Origin: Pseudogemmobacter humi
GTDB taxonomy: Bacteria > Pseudomonadota > Alphaproteobacteria > Rhodobacterales > Rhodobacteraceae
DNA: 64,000 bases
NCBI RefSeq assembly: GCF_900609055.1
Contig: NZ_UXAW01000058.1
Location: forward strand, 1-64,000
Direction: 5' to 3'
The number at the start of each line of letters is the position of its first letter. Position 1 is the first letter of the stretch. Of the stretch, positions 52,788-62,747 are shown piece by piece. The notes under the pieces are model-generated. The model searched no databases. It saw only the letters and a program-made list of their open reading frames with translations, and was not told the origin of the DNA. The position numbers and the translations under genes were made by a program.

Positions 52788-55700
52788 ATGACCGGGTTCG
52801 TCAGGGCGTTTGTCGCGGCAGCAATGCTGGCCATTCCGGGGATCGCGCCGGCGCAGGATCTGATTCCCGACCGCCGTTCGGTGGTGCTTCAGGACAGCGA
52901 CCTGCCCGGAGGCGACATTTCCTCGGTCTTCGACACCGATGTCGAGGCCTGCGAACGCGCCTGCCTCACCAACAGCCGCTGCGAGGCCTTCACCTTCAAC
53001 AGCCGCAACGGCAGCTGCTTTCTGAAGGCGGATCCCGGGGCGTCGGCTTATTTCCAGGGCGCGCTTTCGGCGCGAATCATCGATGCCGCGCCAGAGGCCG
53101 AGGCGCTGGCGAAGACGCGGCGCGGCGAGCTGAGCTTCCTGGCCGATTACGAGATGGAGGCCGCGCGGTGGATTGCCGCCGAGCTTGGCCGCACCCATAC
53201 CAGCGGCGAATGGACGGTCGATGAGCATCTGCAATCGGCCGCCGAGGCCGAGTCGCGCAACGACTGGACCATGGCGACCGCCTTCACCGGCGCGGCGCTG
53301 AACGTCGGGGACCGCGCCGATCTGTGGCTGGAATACGCCCGTCGCGCCGCTCTCGCGGCGGAAGGCAACGAGAACAACCGCCACTGGTATCTGGAGCGCG
53401 CCTATTACGCGGCGGTGAACGGCTATCTGCGCGCCGAATCGCCCGCTTTGCGCCATTCGATCCTGGTGCAGATGGCCATGGTGATGGAACAGCGCGGCAA
53501 CGGGCGCGAGATGGTCCAGGCCTTGCGGCTGGCGCAGTCGCTCCAGAACCGCTCCGACACCGCGGCGCTGCTCGATCAGGCGATCGGCAAATATGGGTTC
53601 CGCATCGAGGAGCATGTGGTCGAGGCCGATCTCGCGCGCCCGCGGATCTGCGCGCGCTTCACCGAGGATCTGGTCGAAACCGGGGTGGAATACAGCGATT
53701 ACATCCGCATGCCCGCCACGGGGCTCGCGGTCGAGATGCCCGACCGGCGCCAGCTTTGCGTGACCGGGGTCAGCCATGGCGAGCGCTATGTCCTGACCTT
53801 CCGCGAGGGGCTGCCCGCCGCCGACGGCCAGCAACTGGCCAAGGATATCGAACTGACGATGTACATCCGCGACCGCAATCCGGCGGTGCGCTTCCCGGGC
53901 CGCGGCTATGTGCTCCCGAACACCGGTGACGCGGCGCTGCCGGTCGAGACGGTGAACACCGACAAGCTGGAGCTGCAACTTTACCGCGTCACCGACCGCA
54001 ACATGCTGCGCGCCATCCAGGAAAGCTATTTCGGCTCGCCGATGGCCTATTACCAGGAATACGGCTTCGAGGGCGATATCGGCGAGAAGGTCTGGGACGG
54101 CGCGGCCACGCTGACGCGCGAGGTCAACCGCGATGTGACCACCCGCCTGCCGATGAACGAGGCGCTGGCCGGGCGCGAGGCCGGGATCTACGCCCTGCGC
54201 GCGGCGATTCCGGGGGTGGACAGCTATGACTTCCCGCCCGCCTGGCAATGGTTCGTGATCTCGGATCTGGGCGTGACCACCATGTCCGGGGTCGACGGGC
54301 TGCATGTCTTCGTGCGCAGCCTCGCCAGCGCCGGGGCGAAACCCGGGGTGACGGTCGATCTGCTGAGCCGCTCGAACAGCGTGCTGGCCAGCGCGGCGAC
54401 CGACGACCAGGGTTACGCACGGTTCGAGCCCGGCCTCTTGCGCGGCCAGGGCGGTGCAACGGCTGCGATGGTGATTGTGCGCGAGGGGGAGGAGGACATC
54501 TCCTTCCTGTCGCTGACCGATCCCGAGTTCGATCTGTCCGACCGCGGCGTCGAGGGGCGCGAGCCCGCGCCGCCGGTGGATGTGTTCCTGACCACCGAAC
54601 GCGGCGCCTATCGCGCCGGAGAAACCGTTTATGCCACCGCCATCGCGCGCGATCCCACCGCCGAGGCGGTCGAGGGCCTGCCGCTGACCGCGATCCTGAC
54701 CCGCCCCGACGGGGTGGAATATTCGCGTCAGCAGGTGACGGATGCGGGCGCCGGCGGCTATGTGTTCCAGCTTCCGGTCGCCGGTTCCGCGCCGCGCGGC
54801 GTCTGGACGCTGGCCGTTCATGCCGACCCCGAGGCCGGGGCGCTGACCCGCAAGACCTTCCTCGTCGAGGATTTCCTGCCCGAGCGGATCGACTTCACCC
54901 TGACCGCGCCGGACAGCCCCCTCTCGCTGGCCGAGCCGGTGATGGAGGTCACGCTGGACGCGAAATATCTGTTCGGCGCCCCGGCGGGCGGGCTGGCCAT
55001 CGAGGGCGAGGTTCTGCTGCGCGCGGCCCAGGGGCTGGCGTCCTGGCCGGGCTATGTTTTCGGCCGTCACGATCAGTCGTTCAATACGGTGATGCAGTCC
55101 ATCCCGGTCGCTGAAACGCTGGAGGACGGCAAGGCCTGGCTCGAAGTCAGCCTGCCTTACGTGGAAGAGGCCGACCGGCCGCTGACCGCGAGCGTCGTGG
55201 TGCGGGTGTCCGAGGGCTCGGGCCGCCCGGTCGAGCGGCGGCTGGAGAAGGACGTGACGCCCGCCGCGGCGCTGATCGGGGTGAAGCCCGAATTCGACGG
55301 CGTGGTGGCCGAAGGCTCGGACGCCCGCTTCCGGCTGATCGGCATCGGCCCCGACCTCGCGCCCGCGCCGATGGAGGTGAAATGGACCCTCACCCGGCTG
55401 GAGAACGACTGGCAATGGTATCAGAGCTACGGCAACTGGTATTGGGAGCCGGTGACATATCGCAGCGCGGTGGCCGAAGGCACCGCCAGTCTCGGGAGCG
55501 GGCCGGTCGAGATCGGCGCCGCCGTCGGCTGGGGCGAATATGAGCTGAAGGTCGAGCGGATCGGCGGCGAGAGCGCCGTCACCTCGACCACCTTCTGGGC
55601 CGGATGGTATGCGCCCGCCGATGTCTCGGTGACGCCCGACACGCTGGAACTGTCGCTCGACAAGCCCGCCTATAAATCCGGCGACACGGCCGAGCTGCGC

Positions 55701-58256
55701 ATCGTGCCGCGCGCGGGCGGCACCGCGCTGATCACGGTGCTCTCGAACCGGCTGGTCGAGATGAAGGCGGTCGAAGTGACCGAGGGCGAGAACATCATCC
55801 CGCTGACCGTCACCGACGACTGGGGCGCGGGCGTCTATGTCACCGCTTCGGTGCTGCGGCCGATGGACGTTGCGGCGGGCCGCGTGCCCTCGCGCGCGCT
55901 CGGCCTGTCTTACGCGAAGATCGACCCGGGCAAGCGCGCGCTTGCCGCGCAGATCGAGGCCGCCGACGAGGTGGACCCGCGCGGCACGATGGAGGTCGCG
56001 GTGAAGGTCGATGGTGTCCAGCCCGGCGAGAAGGCTTATGTCACCATCGCCGCGGTCGATCAGGGCATCCTGAACCTGACCGCCTTCAGGGCGCCCGATC
56101 CGCAGGACCATTTCTTCGGGCAAAGGAAGCTCGGCGTCGGCATCCGCGACATCTACGGCCGTCTGATCGACGGGCTGAACGGCGCCGAGGGAGAGGTGCG
56201 CTCGGGCGGCGACGCCGGTGCCCAGGCCCGGCTCCAGGCTCCGCCCCCCACCGAGGAACTGGTGGCCTATTTCACCGGCCCGGTCGAAGTGGGCGCGGAT
56301 GGCTATGCGCGGACCTCGTTCGACCTGCCCTCGTTCAACGGCACGGTGAAGCTGATGGCGGTGGCCTGGTCGAAGACCGGCGTGGGCCAGGCGTCGAAAG
56401 ACGTGCTGGTGCGCGATCCGGTGGTCGTGACCGCTTCGCTGCCGCGCTTCATGGCGCCGGGGGATGAAAGCCGCCTGCTGCTGGAAATCGTCCACGCCAC
56501 CGGCCCCGCGGGGCGGATGACGCTGGCCGCGAGCGGCGATGGCGTGACGCTCGGCGCGCTGCCGGGGGAAATCACCCTGGCCGAGAAGGGCAAACAGGTG
56601 ATCGAGGTTCCTGTGACCGCCGATGCGGTGGGGCTGCACAAGATCACCGTGACGCTCACCACCCCCGACGGCAAGGCGCTGGTGAAGGATCTGCTGCTGC
56701 CGGTGCAGGTGAACGACCCCGAGATCGCCAAGATCTCGCGCTTCGATCTGAAAGCGGGCGAGAGCTTCACCTTCGATCAGGCGGTGTTTGCCGATATGGT
56801 CGCGGGCACCGGCAAATCCACCATGGCCATCGGCCCGCTGGCCCGGCTGAACGCGCCGGGGATGCTGGCCGCGCTGGACCGCTATCCCTATGGCTGCACC
56901 GAACAGATCACCTCGCGCGCGCTGCCGCTGCTTTACTTCGACGAGGTGGCGCGGGTGATGGATCTGAAAGGCGCCGAGAACATCCAGCAACGCATCGATG
57001 AGGCGGTGACGGCGATCCTGACCCGGCAAAGCTCGTCCGGCGGCTTCGGCCTGTGGTCGCCCGGCTCGGGGGATTTCTGGCTGGATGCCTATGTCACCGA
57101 CTTCCTCAGCCGCGCGCGGGCGCAGGGCTATGCGGTGCCGGATCTCGCGTTCCGCAACGCGTTGTCCAGTCTGCGCAACCGGGTGAACTACGCGCCGCAA
57201 TTCGACGCGCAGACCCGGGACGGCGGCTCGGACCTCGCCTATGCGCTGATGGTGCTGGCGCGCGAAGGCGCAGCGGCGATCGGCGATCTGCGCTATTACG
57301 CCGATGTGAAGGGTGATGATTTCGCCACTCCGCTGGCCCAGGCCCAGCTTGGCGCGGCGCTGGCCTCTTACGGCGATCAGGCGCGGGCGGATGCGATGTT
57401 CCGCAAGGCGGGCAGCCGGATCGAGGCGCTCTCTCTGGAAGAGAAAGACCAGATCTGGCGCGCCGATTACGGCACCAACTACCGCGATACCGCCGCGATC
57501 CTGACCCTCGCGGTCGAGGCGGGCAGCACCGTGCTTGATGCCGAGGAACTGACCTCGCGGATGGTGCGGCGGTCGGGCCATCTCTCGACCCAGGAGATGA
57601 CCTGGGCGCTGATGGCGACCAATGCGCTGATCGACCGGCCGGATGTCTCGGGCGTGACCATCGACGGCGCCCCGGCCGAGGGGCCGCTGGTGCGGATCAT
57701 CTCGGACGGCGACGCGCCGGTCGTGGTGAAGAACGAGGGGCGCGACACGATCCTCACCGTCACCACCTATGGTATCCCGGCCGAGCCGGAACCGGCGGGC
57801 GGCAACGGCTATACGATCACGCGGGCCTATTACACGATGGACGGCGAGCCGGTCTCGCCCGAACAGGTGAAGACCGGCGACCGGCTGGTGGCGGTGCTGA
57901 CGGTGACGCCCTGGGATCACTCGGACGGCCGTCTGATCGTGGCCGATCCGCTGCCCGCCGGGTTCGAGATCGACAACCCGAACCTGATCTCCGGGGGCGC
58001 GGTGTCGCAACTCGGCTGGCTCGACGGGTTTGAGGGCCAGGATGTCTCGAACAGCGCGAAACATGCCGAGTTCCGCCAGGACCGTTTCATCACCCAGGTG
58101 GACTGGACCTCGCAGAACAGCTTCCGCGCGGCCTATATCGTGCGGGCGATCAGCCCCGGCACCTTCCACCATCCGGCGGCCTCGGTCGAGGATATGTATC
58201 GCCCCGATTTCCGTGCCCGCACCGATGCGGGATCGGTCACCATCCGGGCGGAGTGA
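52788..58256 (+). CDS. Alpha-2-macroglobulin family protein with N-terminal PAN/Apple domain
   Basis: An 1822-residue exported protein. A signal peptide (FVAAAMLAIPGIAPAQD) without lipobox is followed by a PAN/Apple-like domain (residues about 30-95, cysteines in EACERACLTNSRCEAF and CFLKADP), then a chain of macroglobulin beta-sandwich domains and a thioester domain with the reactive CTEQ motif at about residue 1370. Bacterial relatives trap proteases that breach the envelope. ATG at 52788 is chosen because the GGAGG site is 7 bases in front; a GTG 3 bases earlier is possible. pbpC follows, the standard partner. Confidence 0.93.
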   Translation: MTGFVRAFVAAAMLAIPGIAPAQDLIPDRRSVVLQDSDLPGGDISSVFDTDVEACERACLTNSRCEAFTFNSRNGSCFLKADPGASAYFQGALSARIIDAAPEAEALAKTRRGELSFLADYEMEAARWIAAELGRTHTSGEWTVDEHLQSAAEAESRNDWTMATAFTGAALNVGDRADLWLEYARRAALAAEGNENNRHWYLERAYYAAVNGYLRAESPALRHSILVQMAMVMEQRGNGREMVQALRLAQSLQNRSDTAALLDQAIGKYGFRIEEHVVEADLARPRICARFTEDLVETGVEYSDYIRMPATGLAVEMPDRRQLCVTGVSHGERYVLTFREGLPAADGQQLAKDIELTMYIRDRNPAVRFPGRGYVLPNTGDAALPVETVNTDKLELQLYRVTDRNMLRAIQESYFGSPMAYYQEYGFEGDIGEKVWDGAATLTREVNRDVTTRLPMNEALAGREAGIYALRAAIPGVDSYDFPPAWQWFVISDLGVTTMSGVDGLHVFVRSLASAGAKPGVTVDLLSRSNSVLASAATDDQGYARFEPGLLRGQGGATAAMVIVREGEEDISFLSLTDPEFDLSDRGVEGREPAPPVDVFLTTERGAYRAGETVYATAIARDPTAEAVEGLPLTAILTRPDGVEYSRQQVTDAGAGGYVFQLPVAGSAPRGVWTLAVHADPEAGALTRKTFLVEDFLPERIDFTLTAPDSPLSLAEPVMEVTLDAKYLFGAPAGGLAIEGEVLLRAAQGLASWPGYVFGRHDQSFNTVMQSIPVAETLEDGKAWLEVSLPYVEEADRPLTASVVVRVSEGSGRPVERRLEKDVTPAAALIGVKPEFDGVVAEGSDARFRLIGIGPDLAPAPMEVKWTLTRLENDWQWYQSYGNWYWEPVTYRSAVAEGTASLGSGPVEIGAAVGWGEYELKVERIGGESAVTSTTFWAGWYAPADVSVTPDTLELSLDKPAYKSGDTAELRIVPRAGGTALITVLSNRLVEMKAVEVTEGENIIPLTVTDDWGAGVYVTASVLRPMDVAAGRVPSRALGLSYAKIDPGKRALAAQIEAADEVDPRGTMEVAVKVDGVQPGEKAYVTIAAVDQGILNLTAFRAPDPQDHFFGQRKLGVGIRDIYGRLIDGLNGAEGEVRSGGDAGAQARLQAPPPTEELVAYFTGPVEVGADGYARTSFDLPSFNGTVKLMAVAWSKTGVGQASKDVLVRDPVVVTASLPRFMAPGDESRLLLEIVHATGPAGRMTLAASGDGVTLGALPGEITLAEKGKQVIEVPVTADAVGLHKITVTLTTPDGKALVKDLLLPVQVNDPEIAKISRFDLKAGESFTFDQAVFADMVAGTGKSTMAIGPLARLNAPGMLAALDRYPYGCTEQITSRALPLLYFDEVARVMDLKGAENIQQRIDEAVTAILTRQSSSGGFGLWSPGSGDFWLDAYVTDFLSRARAQGYAVPDLAFRNALSSLRNRVNYAPQFDAQTRDGGSDLAYALMVLAREGAAAIGDLRYYADVKGDDFATPLAQAQLGAALASYGDQARADAMFRKAGSRIEALSLEEKDQIWRADYGTNYRDTAAILTLAVEAGSTVLDAEELTSRMVRRSGHLSTQEMTWALMATNALIDRPDVSGVTIDGAPAEGPLVRIISDGDAPVVVKNEGRDTILTVTTYGIPAEPEPAGGNGYTITRAYYTMDGEPVSPEQVKTGDRLVAVLTVTPWDHSDGRLIVADPLPAGFEIDNPNLISGGAVSQLGWLDGFEGQDVSNSAKHAEFRQDRFITQVDWTSQNSFRAAYIVRAISPGTFHHPAASVEDMYRPDFRARTDAGSVTIRAE

Positions 58257-58267
58257 GGCAGGGGGCC

Positions 58268-60301
58268 ATGCGCGCGCGCTGGATCTTTGCGCTGGCGGCG
58301 GGGCTCTGGCTCGCCGCCACCGGGCGCGATGCGTTCGACGCCTGGGTGGATGCGACCCGACTGCCGCCGCTGGTGCTGGAAACCTCGGTCGAGGTGAAGG
58401 ACCGCGAGGGGCGGCTGGTGCGCGCCTATACGGTGGCCGACGGGCGCTGGCGGCTGCGCGCCGATCTCTCCTCGGTCGATCCGCGCTATATCGACATGCT
58501 TTTGAACTACGAGGACCGTCGCTTCCGCGATCACTCGGGCGTCGATCCCTATGCTTTGGCGCGGGCTTTCGCCCAGGCGGCGCGGAACGGGCGGGTGGTC
58601 TCGGGCGGCTCGACCCTGACGATGCAGGTGGCGCGGCTGCTGGAAGAGGGCACCACCGGCGAGATGGGCGGCAAGCTGCGGCAGATGCGCGTCGCCTGGA
58701 AGCTGGAGCGCGAACTGACCAAGGATGAGATCCTGGCGCTTTACCTGCTGCTTGCGCCTTTCGGCGGCAATCTCGAAGGGGTGCGGGCGGCCTCGCTGTC
58801 GTATTTCGGCAAAGAGCCCGCGCGACTGACCCCGGCCGAGGCGGCGCTGCTGGTCGCGATCCCGCAATCGCCCGAGACCCGCCGCCCCGACCGCGCGGCC
58901 GACCGCGCCGGGGCTGCGCGCGACCGGGTGCTCGAACGCGCGGTGCGCTTCGGCCTGATCGACGCGGAAGAGGCCGAAGCCGCGTTCACCGAAGCCGTTC
59001 CCGGCCTGCGCAAACCCTTTCCCGCCCATGCGCCGCATCTGGCGGACCGCGCCCGGACGGCGGACCCGCTGGCGGGCGAGCATCGGCTGACGCTGGATCT
59101 CGATCTGCAAAAACGGCTTGAGACGCTGGCCGCGGCGACGGTTCAGGGCGCGGCGGCGCAGTTGCAGATCGCCATCGTGGTCGCCGATCACAAATCCGGC
59201 GAAATCCTCGCCTCGGTCGGCTCGGCCGGGTTCCGCGACGATGCGCGCCAGGGTTTCGTCGATATGACCACCGCTTTGCGCTCGCCCGGCTCGACGCTGA
59301 AGCCGCTGGTCTATGCCATGGCCTTCGACGAGGGGCTGGCGCATCCCGAGACGATGATCTCGGACCGGCCGATGAGCTTCGGCACCTATGCGCCGCAGAA
59401 TTTCGACCGCCAGTATCGCGGCGACATCCGGCTGCGCGAGGCGTTGCAGCTGTCGCTCAACATCCCGGTGGTGGCGCTGACCGATGCGATGGGTCCGGCG
59501 AAGCTGATCTCGGCCATGGGCAAGGCCGAGATGGGCTACCGCATCCCCGGCGATCAGCCGGGGCTTGCGGTGGCGCTTGGCGGCGTGGGGGTCAGCCTGC
59601 AAGACATGGTGCAGCTTTACGCGGCGCTGGCGCGGGGCGGCGTGGTCCGGCCGCTGATCTGGCGCGAGGGCGAGGCGGCCGAGGGCCAGCGGCTGGTCTC
59701 CGCCGTGGCGGCCTGGCAGGTGGGCGACATCCTCGCGGGGCTGGCGCCGCCGCCCGGCGCGCCCGCGAACCGGCTGGCCTACAAGACCGGCACCTCCTAC
59801 GGCCACCGCGATGCCTGGGCGATCGGCTATGACGGGCGGCATGTGATCGGGGTCTGGATGGGCCGCGCCGACGGCACGCCGGTGCCGGGCGCCTTCGGCG
59901 CCGATACTGCGGCGCCGGTGCTGTTCCAGGCCTTCTCGCGGCTGAAACCGGCGCTGGACCCGCAGCCGCCCGCCCCGGCCTCGACGCTGCTGGTCGCCAA
60001 CCGGAAACTGCCGCAGCCCTTGCAACGCTTCCGCCCGAGAGGGGCCGCCTTCCTGGCCGAGGGCGGGCCGAAGCTCGATTTCCCGCCCGACGGCGCCGAG
60101 GTGGAGCTCTTGCGCGCGGGGCTGAAGGTGAAGGTCTCGGGCGGCACCGCGCCTTTCACCTGGCTCGCCGATGGCCAACCGCTCGCGGTGGCCTTGCGCG
60201 AGCGCGAAACCATGCTGGCGCTGCCCGGAACCGGCTTTGTCACCCTGAGCGTGATCGACGCCGAGGGCCGCTCGGCCCGCAGCCGGGTGCGGCTGTGGTA
60301 G
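58268..60301 (+). CDS. pbpC: Penicillin-binding protein 1C
   Basis: A 677-residue bifunctional glycosyltransferase/transpeptidase. An N-terminal membrane anchor is followed by a GT51 domain with the catalytic glutamate in NYEDRRFRDHSG and GGSTLTMQVARLL, a transpeptidase domain with the SxxK serine in RSPGSTLKPLVYAM, SLN and KTGTSYGHRD motifs, and a C-terminal PBP1C-specific domain (APFTWLADGQPLAVAL). ATG at 58268 has CAGGGGG in front; a GTG at 58253 overlapping the macroglobulin stop is an alternative. The pair is thought to repair peptidoglycan after envelope breach. Confidence 0.94.
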   Translation: MRARWIFALAAGLWLAATGRDAFDAWVDATRLPPLVLETSVEVKDREGRLVRAYTVADGRWRLRADLSSVDPRYIDMLLNYEDRRFRDHSGVDPYALARAFAQAARNGRVVSGGSTLTMQVARLLEEGTTGEMGGKLRQMRVAWKLERELTKDEILALYLLLAPFGGNLEGVRAASLSYFGKEPARLTPAEAALLVAIPQSPETRRPDRAADRAGAARDRVLERAVRFGLIDAEEAEAAFTEAVPGLRKPFPAHAPHLADRARTADPLAGEHRLTLDLDLQKRLETLAAATVQGAAAQLQIAIVVADHKSGEILASVGSAGFRDDARQGFVDMTTALRSPGSTLKPLVYAMAFDEGLAHPETMISDRPMSFGTYAPQNFDRQYRGDIRLREALQLSLNIPVVALTDAMGPAKLISAMGKAEMGYRIPGDQPGLAVALGGVGVSLQDMVQLYAALARGGVVRPLIWREGEAAEGQRLVSAVAAWQVGDILAGLAPPPGAPANRLAYKTGTSYGHRDAWAIGYDGRHVIGVWMGRADGTPVPGAFGADTAAPVLFQAFSRLKPALDPQPPAPASTLLVANRKLPQPLQRFRPRGAAFLAEGGPKLDFPPDGAEVELLRAGLKVKVSGGTAPFTWLADGQPLAVALRERETMLALPGTGFVTLSVIDAEGRSARSRVRLW

Positions 60302-60660
60302 GCTGACCGCTGCGCTGCTCGCCGATCCCGGGCGCGGCCTTCACCAGCGCCGATGTTTCCGCGCCCTGGCTGATACAGACGAACTTTGCACCCCCGTTGG
60401 AATAAAGCCCGGGAACCTGTTTTCCCCGGCAGTAATATTCCGCTCCTGCCAGCCGCGACCCGGCAAACACCTGCTGCGTCTCGTCGAAGCTGATCCCGGC
60501 GGGGGCAGGTCAGCAGGCCGGGCGCCGGCTGCGGGCCAGGGATCCTCCGCTTCCGAGGTTTCGTCGGTGTTGATCAAGGGATCGAAAGCGGGCAGGGGAA
60601 CGATCTCCCGGACCGCATAGCTCACCCGGTCGCGTCAGCGCAGAACGACCTGCATCCGAT
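60302..60660 (-). pseudogene. Degenerate gene remnant with stop and frameshift
   Basis: On the minus strand from 60656, ATG CAG GTC.. reads MQVVLR then a TGA, continues in frame as RVSYAVREIVPLPAFDPLIN, and needs a frameshift near 60490 to continue as ISFDETQQVFAGSRLAGAEY and YYCRGKQVPGLYSNGGAKFV, running into the pbpC 3' end. Both parts read like normal protein with ordinary codon choice, so a decayed gene is more likely than chance. Family unknown. The rest of the 384-base gap has no other feature. Confidence 0.4.
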
Positions 60661-60685
60661 TATCAGCGCGGCGTGGCCCCGCCTG

Positions 60686-61855
60686 TCACACCCGTTCCAG
60701 CGCCAGCGCGATGCCCTGGCCGCCGCCGATGCACATCGTCACCAGCGCGGTTTTGCCGCCCATGCGCTCCAGCTCATAAAGCGCCTTGGTGATGATGATC
60801 GCCCCGGTCGCCCCCACCGGATGGCCGAGCGCGATGGCGCCGCCGTTCGGGTTCACCCGGGCCGGGTCCAGATCCAGCGCCCGGTTCACCGCGATGGCCT
60901 GAGCGGCGAAAGCCTCGTTCGATTCCACCAGATCGAAGCTCTGCGGCGTGACGCCCAGCTTCGCGCAAAGCGCCTGCACCGCCGGGATCGGGCCAAGGCC
61001 CATCACTCCGGGCTCTACCCCCGCGACCGTCCAGCCCATGATCCGCGCCAGCGGGCGGCGCCCGGCCAGCGCATCCTCGCGCGCCAGCACCAGCGCCGCC
61101 GCGCCGTCGTTGATGCCGCTCGCATTCCCTGCGGTGACGGTGCCGTCCTTCCGGAAGGCGGGTTTCAGCTTCGCCAGCCCCTCGGCGGTGGTGGGTTTCG
61201 GGTGCTCGTCGGTCTCGAAGACAACCGTTCCCTTGCGCCCGGCGATCTCGACCGGCAGGATCTGCGACGCGAACCGGCCCTCACTGATGGCCCGCGCCGC
61301 CCGGGCCTGGCTTTCCAGCGCGAAAGCGTCCTGATCCTCGCGGCTGATCCCGTGGCGGGCGGCGACATTCTCGGCCGTCACCCCCATATGGCCGGTGCCG
61401 AACGGACAGGTCAGCGCGCCGGTCATCATGTCGATGGCGCTTGTGTCGCCCATCTTCTGGCCCCACCGCGCCGAGGTCAGGGCATAGGGCGCGCGGCTCA
61501 TACATTCCGCCCCGCCGGCGAGCGCGATCTGCGCCTCGCCCAGCGTCAGCGCCTGTGCCGCCGAGACCACCGCCTGCACGCCCGAGCCGCAAAGCCGGTT
61601 GACGTTCATCGCGACCGAGCCCTCGGCCATCCCGGCGCCCAGAGCGGCAAGCCGCGAGAGATACATGTCCTTCGGCCCGGTGTTGATCACATGGCCGAAG
61701 ACCGCGGCGTCGATCCCGGCGGGGTCCACGCCCGAGCGGGCGACGGCCTCGCGCGCGGCGGGAACCGCCAGCTCATGCGGCGCGAAGCCCGACAGCGCGC
61801 CGCCGAAAGTGCCGACCGCGGTGCGCGCGGCGGAAAGAATGAAGATGCCGGTCAT
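60686..61855 (-). CDS. Acetyl-CoA acyltransferase / beta-ketothiolase (BktB-like)
   Basis: A 389-residue thiolase. Nucleophilic cysteine in [17 protein letters not shown] (about residue 90), the NEAF block with the conserved histidine-containing [15 protein letters not shown], and the second cysteine in [11 protein letters not shown] near the C-terminus. The sequence [14 protein letters not shown] resembles BktB-type biosynthetic thiolases, so it may act in acetoacetyl-CoA or 3-ketovaleryl-CoA formation for polyhydroxyalkanoates, or in beta-oxidation. Monocistronic. Confidence 0.9.
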   Translation of the reverse strand: MTGIFILSAARTAVGTFGGALSGFAPHELAVPAAREAVARSGVDPAGIDAAVFGHVINTGPKDMYLSRLAALGAGMAEGSVAMNVNRLCGSGVQAVVSAAQALTLGEAQIALAGGAECMSRAPYALTSARWGQKMGDTSAIDMMTGALTCPFGTGHMGVTAENVAARHGISREDQDAFALESQARAARAISEGRFASQILPVEIAGRKGTVVFETDEHPKPTTAEGLAKLKPAFRKDGTVTAGNASGINDGAAALVLAREDALAGRRPLARIMGWTVAGVEPGVMGLGPIPAVQALCAKLGVTPQSFDLVESNEAFAAQAIAVNRALDLDPARVNPNGGAIALGHPVGATGAIIITKALYELERMGGKTALVTMCIGGGQGIALALERV

Positions 61856-61927
61856 GATCTCTCCCTCTGTCGTCGGGGGAGAGCATAGCGCGAAACCCCG
61901 CGCGGCCCGCAGCGTGACGTTGCGTCT

Positions 61928-62659
61928 TCAGCCGGGCAGCAGCGGCACCCGCCCGAGGTCGGTCAGGTGGAACACCTCGCGCCCCTCGACGGCGATGGCG
62001 GTCAGCGGCCCGCCGTAGGCGGCCGAGGAATCGATGTTCACCCGGTTGCCGTAATGCAGCGGCGCGTCGATGGAAGTATGGCCGTGGATCACCAGCGGCC
62101 CATGGTCCCGGGCATCGTCGAGAAAGCCCTGACGGATCCAGACCAGATCGTCCTCGGTCTGTTCGGCCAGCGCGACGCCAGGGCGGATCCCGGCATGGAC
62201 GAACAGCGTCTCGCCGCGCAGAAGATGGGACGGAAGGGCCTCAAGGAAAGCCACATGCGCCGGATCGACCGCCGCGCGCCCGTCGGCATGCACCGCCTCG
62301 ACCGGGCGGTCGGCGGGCGCGCGCACCCCGTAAGAGGCGAGCGTCTCGGCGCCCCCCACCCGGGGGTGCAGCCAGTTCAGCGGGCGCGGCAGGCCCGGAT
62401 CCTCCCACCAGGGATCGCCCAGAAAGCGGGTGAACAGCCGGTCGTGATTGCCCTTCAGCACCACCCAGTCCTCGCCGCGCGCGATGCCCTGCATCAGCCA
62501 GCCGATCACCCCGCGGCTGTCGGGGCCGCGGTCCTCCAGATCGCCCAGATGGATCACCGGTGCCGGGCCATGCACCGCCATATCGGCCGCGATCCGCTCA
62601 TGCGCGCGTTTGAGCAGATCGAGATGGCCGTGAATGTCGCCGATGGCATAGCTGCGCAT
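61928..62659 (-). CDS. Metallophosphoesterase, serine/threonine-protein phosphatase-like
   Basis: A 243-residue PPP-fold phosphatase: the three metal-binding signatures GDIHGHLDLL, GDLEDRGPDS and LKGNHDRLFT are in order, then FVHAGIRPG and VIHGHTS. The fold is that of bacterial PrpA/B-type phosphatases and diadenosine-tetraphosphatase-like enzymes; substrate is not determinable. Start at 62659 (MRSYAIGDIHGH). Divergent from gnd; an operator-like palindrome lies in the shared 88-base gap. Confidence 0.88.
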   Translation of the reverse strand: MRSYAIGDIHGHLDLLKRAHERIAADMAVHGPAPVIHLGDLEDRGPDSRGVIGWLMQGIARGEDWVVLKGNHDRLFTRFLGDPWWEDPGLPRPLNWLHPRVGGAETLASYGVRAPADRPVEAVHADGRAAVDPAHVAFLEALPSHLLRGETLFVHAGIRPGVALAEQTEDDLVWIRQGFLDDARDHGPLVIHGHTSIDAPLHYGNRVNIDSSAAYGGPLTAIAVEGREVFHLTDLGRVPLLPG

Positions 62660-62708
62660 GGGAGTCTCCTTCCGGGCGTTTGTATCCAGCAGGGCAGGGT
62701 GGTAAAGC

Positions 62709-62726
62709 TGCGTTTGCGCTAACGCA
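62709..62726 (+). promoter_or_regulatory. Operator-like palindrome upstream of gnd (LacI-family type)
   Basis: TGCGTTTGCGCTAACGCA is an 18-base palindrome with one mismatched pair and the central GCGC typical of LacI-family operators. It ends 21 bases before the gnd start, where it would block transcription. In Rhodobacter the LacI-type regulator CceR (AkgR) controls central carbon genes; assigning the site to it is inference. Confidence 0.5.
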
Positions 62727-62747
62727 AGGCCGGGGCGGAGAAAGCGG

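Noticed and set aside
52608-58172. The histidine-kinase frame stays open for a further 1855 codons upstream on the minus strand.
   Set aside because: This part is antisense to the macroglobulin gene, rich in Arg/Gly/His and without domains; open frames of this size are expected in very GC-rich DNA.
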